Shown piece by piece: positions 58,828 to 64,000 of a stretch of 64,000 nt of DNA. A program made the position numbers and the translations under genes. Position 1 is the first letter of the stretch; every line of letters starts with the position of its first letter. Where the stretch lies: positions 47,672,443 through 47,736,442 of the forward strand of contig CP136068.1 in assembly GCA_032622095.1 (NCBI GenBank), written 5' to 3'. The stretch comes from Siphonodentalium dalli. Its lineage: Eukaryota; Mollusca; Scaphopoda; Gadilida; Siphonodentaliidae. The notes beneath the pieces are model-generated. The model saw only the letters and a list, made by a program, of their open reading frames with translations. It was not told the origin of the DNA and made no database searches.

Positions 58828-60426
58828 GTAAGTTAAAGGAACCCAAGTCACTCACGCGTGGTTGATGTACATAACATATAGAAGTCTGTAAAACAACACC
58901 GCTAAGACTAAGTTGGAGAAATATATAAGATTTGATCTTAAATTCATAATTGATATTATCCAATAGTGACAGTTAGCGTGTTGAAAACTGTCTTATGTAA
59001 CAAAACTTGTCAAAAACATTTCTAGTCGTGTAGTAAATTCAAATATTTTAGTCTGAATATGATTTTCAGAAAATAGTTGCATGATTTGACCTTTTCCAAA
59101 ATATCAACTTTTTATTAACTTCGATATTTTATTGGACTAATGGCACTTGTGTCGGAAAACGAGCACATAGCAATTATATTCACATGCGACATATCGTTAT
59201 TGCAGAGTTATTAATAATGAAAATAAGAAACAAGACAACCTACATGTACATGTATGTGTTCGTTGATAATGGTCGCTTTACAGACATGTATATTATTTCA
59301 CATGAAACCACTTCGAATGAGGTAGTAATGAGGTAGTAATGAGGTAGTAATGAGTTAGTAATGAGGTAGTAATGAGGTAGTAATGAGGTAGTAATCTGTT
59401 TTTTGTTTAAACTTATCATCTGACAATTTCCCATCCATAACTATAAATCCTTTTGTACTGATGTTGACGTTGACCGTTGGTCTGGTTACATTTACTGACT
59501 CTCCCGAATGAATAGTAGATTACAACATGCATACCTGTATAACTGGATTCCCAGAACATTATGTTTGGCCAATGCCTCATACGAATGTATGTGGTATGTT
59601 TATTTGTTATTTTTCCAACTCGTTTTAGCCATAAGATTTTATCACAGCAGAATGTCTCCAGTTCACGACTTTAAAATGTGATTTAATTCCTAGCATAAAT
59701 GGGCTCATGTGATTATTAATCGTCGAGCATCAATTTATGCATATGTGTTAGCAATTACTTCGTCTTATCATGTTCCAATACCATAATAAGTTGATCTTTA
59801 TATAAAGTTATATTATGTATGCATACATAGGAACACATAACCCTATCTTAGGACTAACACACCAGAACAGAAAAAAATAACCATATTTGCAGCATGTGAC
59901 TATGTAGACAATTAATTGTTCTAGTTGTTAAGAATTAGCCATGGTAACTAAAGAGCGTTCTTGTAGCAAGGTGAACACTTCTACTGACGTCAACCGGTAA
60001 ACCTTTTTGAGTCCATGTGTAAGTAACAATGTACATATCGGCATATTTTCATCACCCAAATGTGACAAAAGTGAGCAGTTGCTATTTTTATTATGTCTGA
60101 AACTTCCGATTACGACAATTCGATCTCGTTTGGTAGAAGCACATAGAAACATACCACCCACGACATGAATTGTAATTTACTGTTTTCGGCCACACTAATG
60201 GACCAGAACACCGAGGCCCCTCTTCCATTGTGTGCATTTCGACCATTCATAACGACTGAAAAATAAAAACAACTGCATAAAATGTGTGATGTCCTGGGTA
60301 ATTGAGTCAACGTATTGAGACCCGCGATTCCCATTTCAACAAAACGCCACGGCCACCCATGAAAGACACAGAAAATATGTATTATGTGAGCGGATGGAAG
60401 TATAGTGTATACTGTTTCTATTTCAG
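58828..60426. other. Intron M-N
   Basis: 1.6 kb. It contains the 11-bp array at 59319-59394. Nothing else recognised. Confidence 0.5.
59319..59394. repeat. 11-bp tandem repeat, seven copies
   Basis: GAGGTAGTAAT repeated seven times, with one G-to-T variant (GAGTTAGTAAT). Confidence 0.95.
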
Positions 60427-60549
60427 ATAGTCCATCGCGATCTAGCAGCGAGAAACGTTATTGTTGATCACAAGGATGTGTGTAAAATATGTGACTTCGG
60501 TCTCGCAAGATTCGTGGACGACGACGATGTGTATACAATTACGACCAAA
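60427..60549 (+). CDS. RTK exon N: catalytic loop and DFG
   Basis: The acceptor is TCTATTTCAG and the donor AAA|GTAAGT. The exon is 123 nt (41 codons), phase 0-0. [12 protein letters not shown] is the tyrosine-kinase catalytic loop with intact Asp and Asn. CDFGLARF binds magnesium and starts the activation loop. The loop has a run of four aspartates and a single tyrosine ([11 protein letters not shown]). Confidence 0.97.
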
Positions 60550-61998
60550 GTAAGTCCCATTCAACGGAGATTGACAAAAATGAATGCTAGGACCTATATT
60601 TAAATGATAATAGGCCGTCAATACATGATATACTGTAAAATAATTTTGGTTATCGATTAATTAACCATTACAATTGTGCGTCAGTAATGTTAATCGATGC
60701 CTGTAACTTTTCTAATATAAGTGCACAAACTAATTATTTGACAGCTGATCCGCTCGTGTCTGTATCACATATATGAATTTATCAGCCTTGTTGATTTCAA
60801 TTCACTGACCAATGCAAATGATAAAAATGAAGTTTCTCTACAACTGTTTGCGTGATTGACAAGACTGGTACGGCTTATTCCTGAGATTCATGCCTTGATT
60901 CAGGACAAATTTACTTTAACGAGCTTCACACTTTTCGGCTATAGATATAACTGCCTAATCATAATGGAAAATGCGCTATTTATCCCATGTATTTGCTAAA
61001 GGTCACGACAATGTATATTCGGGATTATAATATGATGAAACTGTGTGGCCGTTTAGCCACTTTGATAACCAGAATTCAAAATGATACAGGTGATGTGTTC
61101 TTATCTAATAACATGAGGTTTGTGAATCTGTTTTCTTCTTATTTATATTATCAATAGAAATATAGAGAAGTGAACACTCTTTGTTGAAGATGTGTGTCCA
61201 ACACCGAATTTCTAACGTTACCCATTTTGAATACAAAAATTCGCACCTCGAATAAAATTCATATCCAAGCTTTCCCTGAACTGGAGTGCACAAGACGGTC
61301 CAGAATTGCAATCAAATCAAACCAATAGCGCCATACTTGGTACAACCTTTGTTGACAAACTGACGTATTATGTGCATAAGTTTCTGCACAAAGTATGTTA
61401 TTTTCAATGAAAGAGGAATAACTATACATTTATATATAGTTATTCCCCTTCCATTGATAATAAACTATAGTTTGAATTATGTTGCATTTTGTAAACCATA
61501 ACGGGGGAAACTATTTTATGATTTCAGCTATTTTCTATTACTCTTTGGACACCTGAGACGCAAACGTTCCAAATGGTGATGGCCTATATCATTTTAATGG
61601 CATAGCTTGTAATTACTACCGTATATCAAGGCACTATAAAGAAATCGGTGACTCGAAAATTAAGTTGGCCTTTAAATAAGTAGACAACTAACTTGGTATA
61701 CTATTTCAGTCTACAGAGTCGACATGTTCACATTTAATATTGCTCGGAATATCTAAATAACAGGGGAATTTTAACCTTAATATAGTTTCCGTCTGGACGT
61801 TGTAAAGTGATAACCGTTTTGTGTTCGAGATATAAGCAGGATAAATGCAAGGGGACAAATGAAATTTCACCGAGTTTGACATTTTAACAGTTGATGTTGG
61901 CATGTGTTTGACATGGGATAAAAAATATGGAGATCACAATATCAATTTGGCGTGTGAGGCCTGTATTTATTAAACAAGCGTGTGGTGTATAATTTTAG
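60550..61998. other. Intron N-O
   Basis: 1.45 kb of AT-rich intron with a short inverted repeat near 61418-61447 (GAATAACTATA...TATAGTTATTC). No gene recognised. Confidence 0.5.
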
Positions 61999-62579
<581 letters not shown>

Positions 62580-62676
62580 GATCGACGCCGTATCCTGGCA
62601 TGTCAATTCGTGGCGTCATGACGATGGTGTCTGGGACCGAAAGACTAAGTAAGCCACCACAGTGTTCAGATGATCT
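62580..62676 (+). CDS. RTK exon P: kinase C-lobe, alpha-G region
   Basis: The acceptor is TTATTATTACAG and the donor GATCT|GTGAGT. The exon is 97 nt, phase 1 in and phase 2 out. STPYPGMSIRGVM leads into VSGTERLSKPPQCSDDL, the standard PYPGM...RL..P..C pattern before the CW motif of tyrosine kinases. The next exon should begin with the last base of a split leucine codon. I did not find it before 64000. Confidence 0.94.
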
Positions 62677-64000
62677 GTGAGTATTCTCGGAGAAATCCTT
62701 ATCAATTATAACACTTTCTAAACTGTTTGGATGCTCCCATCAAGTATACACGTATATTCGAGTGGTCGGCGTTTCATATTCGAGGGATGGTCAGGTAATG
62801 TAAGCAGAATGACTTATATTCCTTGGTGGGAAAGGTTTAGAAATTAATATCAGAACTACTGTGAGAACTACTCGTTAATGGGGATTTGTTAAAGAAAGGG
62901 TTATATTTGTGTCGGCATCCTCAAACTAGACCCAATGTTCCAATTCCGGGAACTTTCATTTGCAGTTCCCCATTTGGTCATATTTTTTCAACAGCTACCT
63001 AAATATGTCCGAGAGTTTTCGAACATAACACCCCACGCGGCCAACGTGTAGCCATTCAAGTGCAAACATTGAGCAAAAACGTTGAAAAATATACCAATGT
63101 TTTGTCTAAAACAACAAATGTCACAGTAAACGGCGGTTACCCTTCCATGACTGGAGTTTCCTGGAATTTTGCAAAAACCCTGTGTCAATGCATTCTCTTT
63201 TATTGATCATAGCGTATATAAGAGAATTATATAATCCATTGGCCAAACAATATTCACCTTAACCTCTTAAGCCATAGCATTATGTTATATATGTGAGGCT
63301 CCCCGTTGGAGAGTATGTACTGGTACATGATATTTAATACTACACCGGCGCAGCTCCCGCCATGAAAGGGTTAAACCCCAAACAATCAGAACACTTTAAA
63401 CATATCTTGTGTCTGCAATTTCCAACCGATTTTGTATCCGACGACGTGAACTTTTCAACTTTCCAGCAGTGGCGAAATCAGTTCTATCCAGACTAGCCTG
63501 GATTTGTGATCTAGGAAAATCGAAGAATATAACCGTGCTATTGTATCTGAATCTGTTTGTCAGTAAAACATACTGTCGCTTGGCTGGCAGGGGTGATCTG
63601 TTATTTCTACGTGTCATGAAGTGATTTGCAGTGGCAATGTCACTGTATAAATATGGTAATTATTTCACCTGTAAAATTGTCAACGCGACAGATACTCCAC
63701 AAAAAATAATAAAAATAATGTCCGATGGGGTCCTACATTCCTAAAACTATTAATTGTATTATCAGTGTTCATTGTCGAAGGTAGGGACCGCCTGGTTACA
63801 TGGATATTGATACGATTGGACATCGATATGTGCTAGCTATATGAGAATAGCGGTGCCGGAGGTGGTGTGTGATGGTAAGGGTGAAAGGTTGGCGGGAGAA
63901 AGTATGTGGATGATACATGTGGGTACGACAGATGGGTAGGATTACAAAACAATAAACGCAAAAACAATAAACGCAGCGGTTGGCGTTCTAATATGTTTTA
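62677..64000. other. Downstream intron to window end
   Basis: I looked for the final kinase exon (CW and RP motifs) and found no convincing match. AT-rich sequence with a G-rich stretch at 63845-63945 and a 14-bp direct repeat (AAAACAATAAACGC) at the end. Confidence 0.5.

Overview
The window is eukaryotic, intron-rich, AT-rich DNA. It carries retroelement families common in marine invertebrates: CR1-type LINEs with an esterase domain, a Penelope-like element, and an RTE-type 3' tail followed by a CA repeat. A lophotrochozoan, probably a mollusc, is my best guess. That guess rests on general character, not on a species-specific marker.

The only gene I can support is a receptor tyrosine kinase on the + strand, running from before 9668 to beyond 62676. 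I place 16 exons from splice sites, protein motifs and intron phase, and every consecutive junction has compatible phase. The order is: half of one Ig domain (9668), three split-exon Ig domains (12861/17300, 18610/23331, 38667/41247), a six-cysteine EGF-like module (49565), a transmembrane helix with a basic stop-transfer (49907), a juxtamembrane exon (51044), then a catalytically complete tyrosine kinase domain over six exons (52916 to 62676). The 5' end (signal peptide, earlier Ig exons) and the last kinase exon(s) lie outside the window or were not recognised.

About 2.2 kb of coding sequence is spread over more than 53 kb, so most of the window is intron. From left to right the introns and 5' flank hold: a decayed full-length CR1-type LINE on the - strand (about 3085-9360); a 92-bp duplication and a 190-bp hairpin; a 2.9-kb array of a 21-bp minisatellite (13918-16843); a 47-bp tandem array; a 13.9-kb near-perfect palindrome (24581-38521); a small TIR element; an RTE/SINE-like element (44432-45224); a Penelope-like element with GIY-YIG (about 46640-47890, - strand); three copies of a roughly 100-bp hairpin family (51795, 52210, 54180); and an internally deleted second LINE (about 55480-57300, - strand).

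The most notable object is the palindrome. Its arms are about 6.95 kb each, differ at only a handful of places that I found, and are separated by about 30 bp of GC-rich spacer. It is bracketed by a 6-bp direct repeat (AATAGC). It sits inside the second copy of an older 155-bp intronic duplication, whose first copy acts as a paralogous empty site. That pattern fits insertion of a discrete giant fold-back element, possibly an undescribed transposon class. A long-read or assembly hairpin artefact has to be excluded first.
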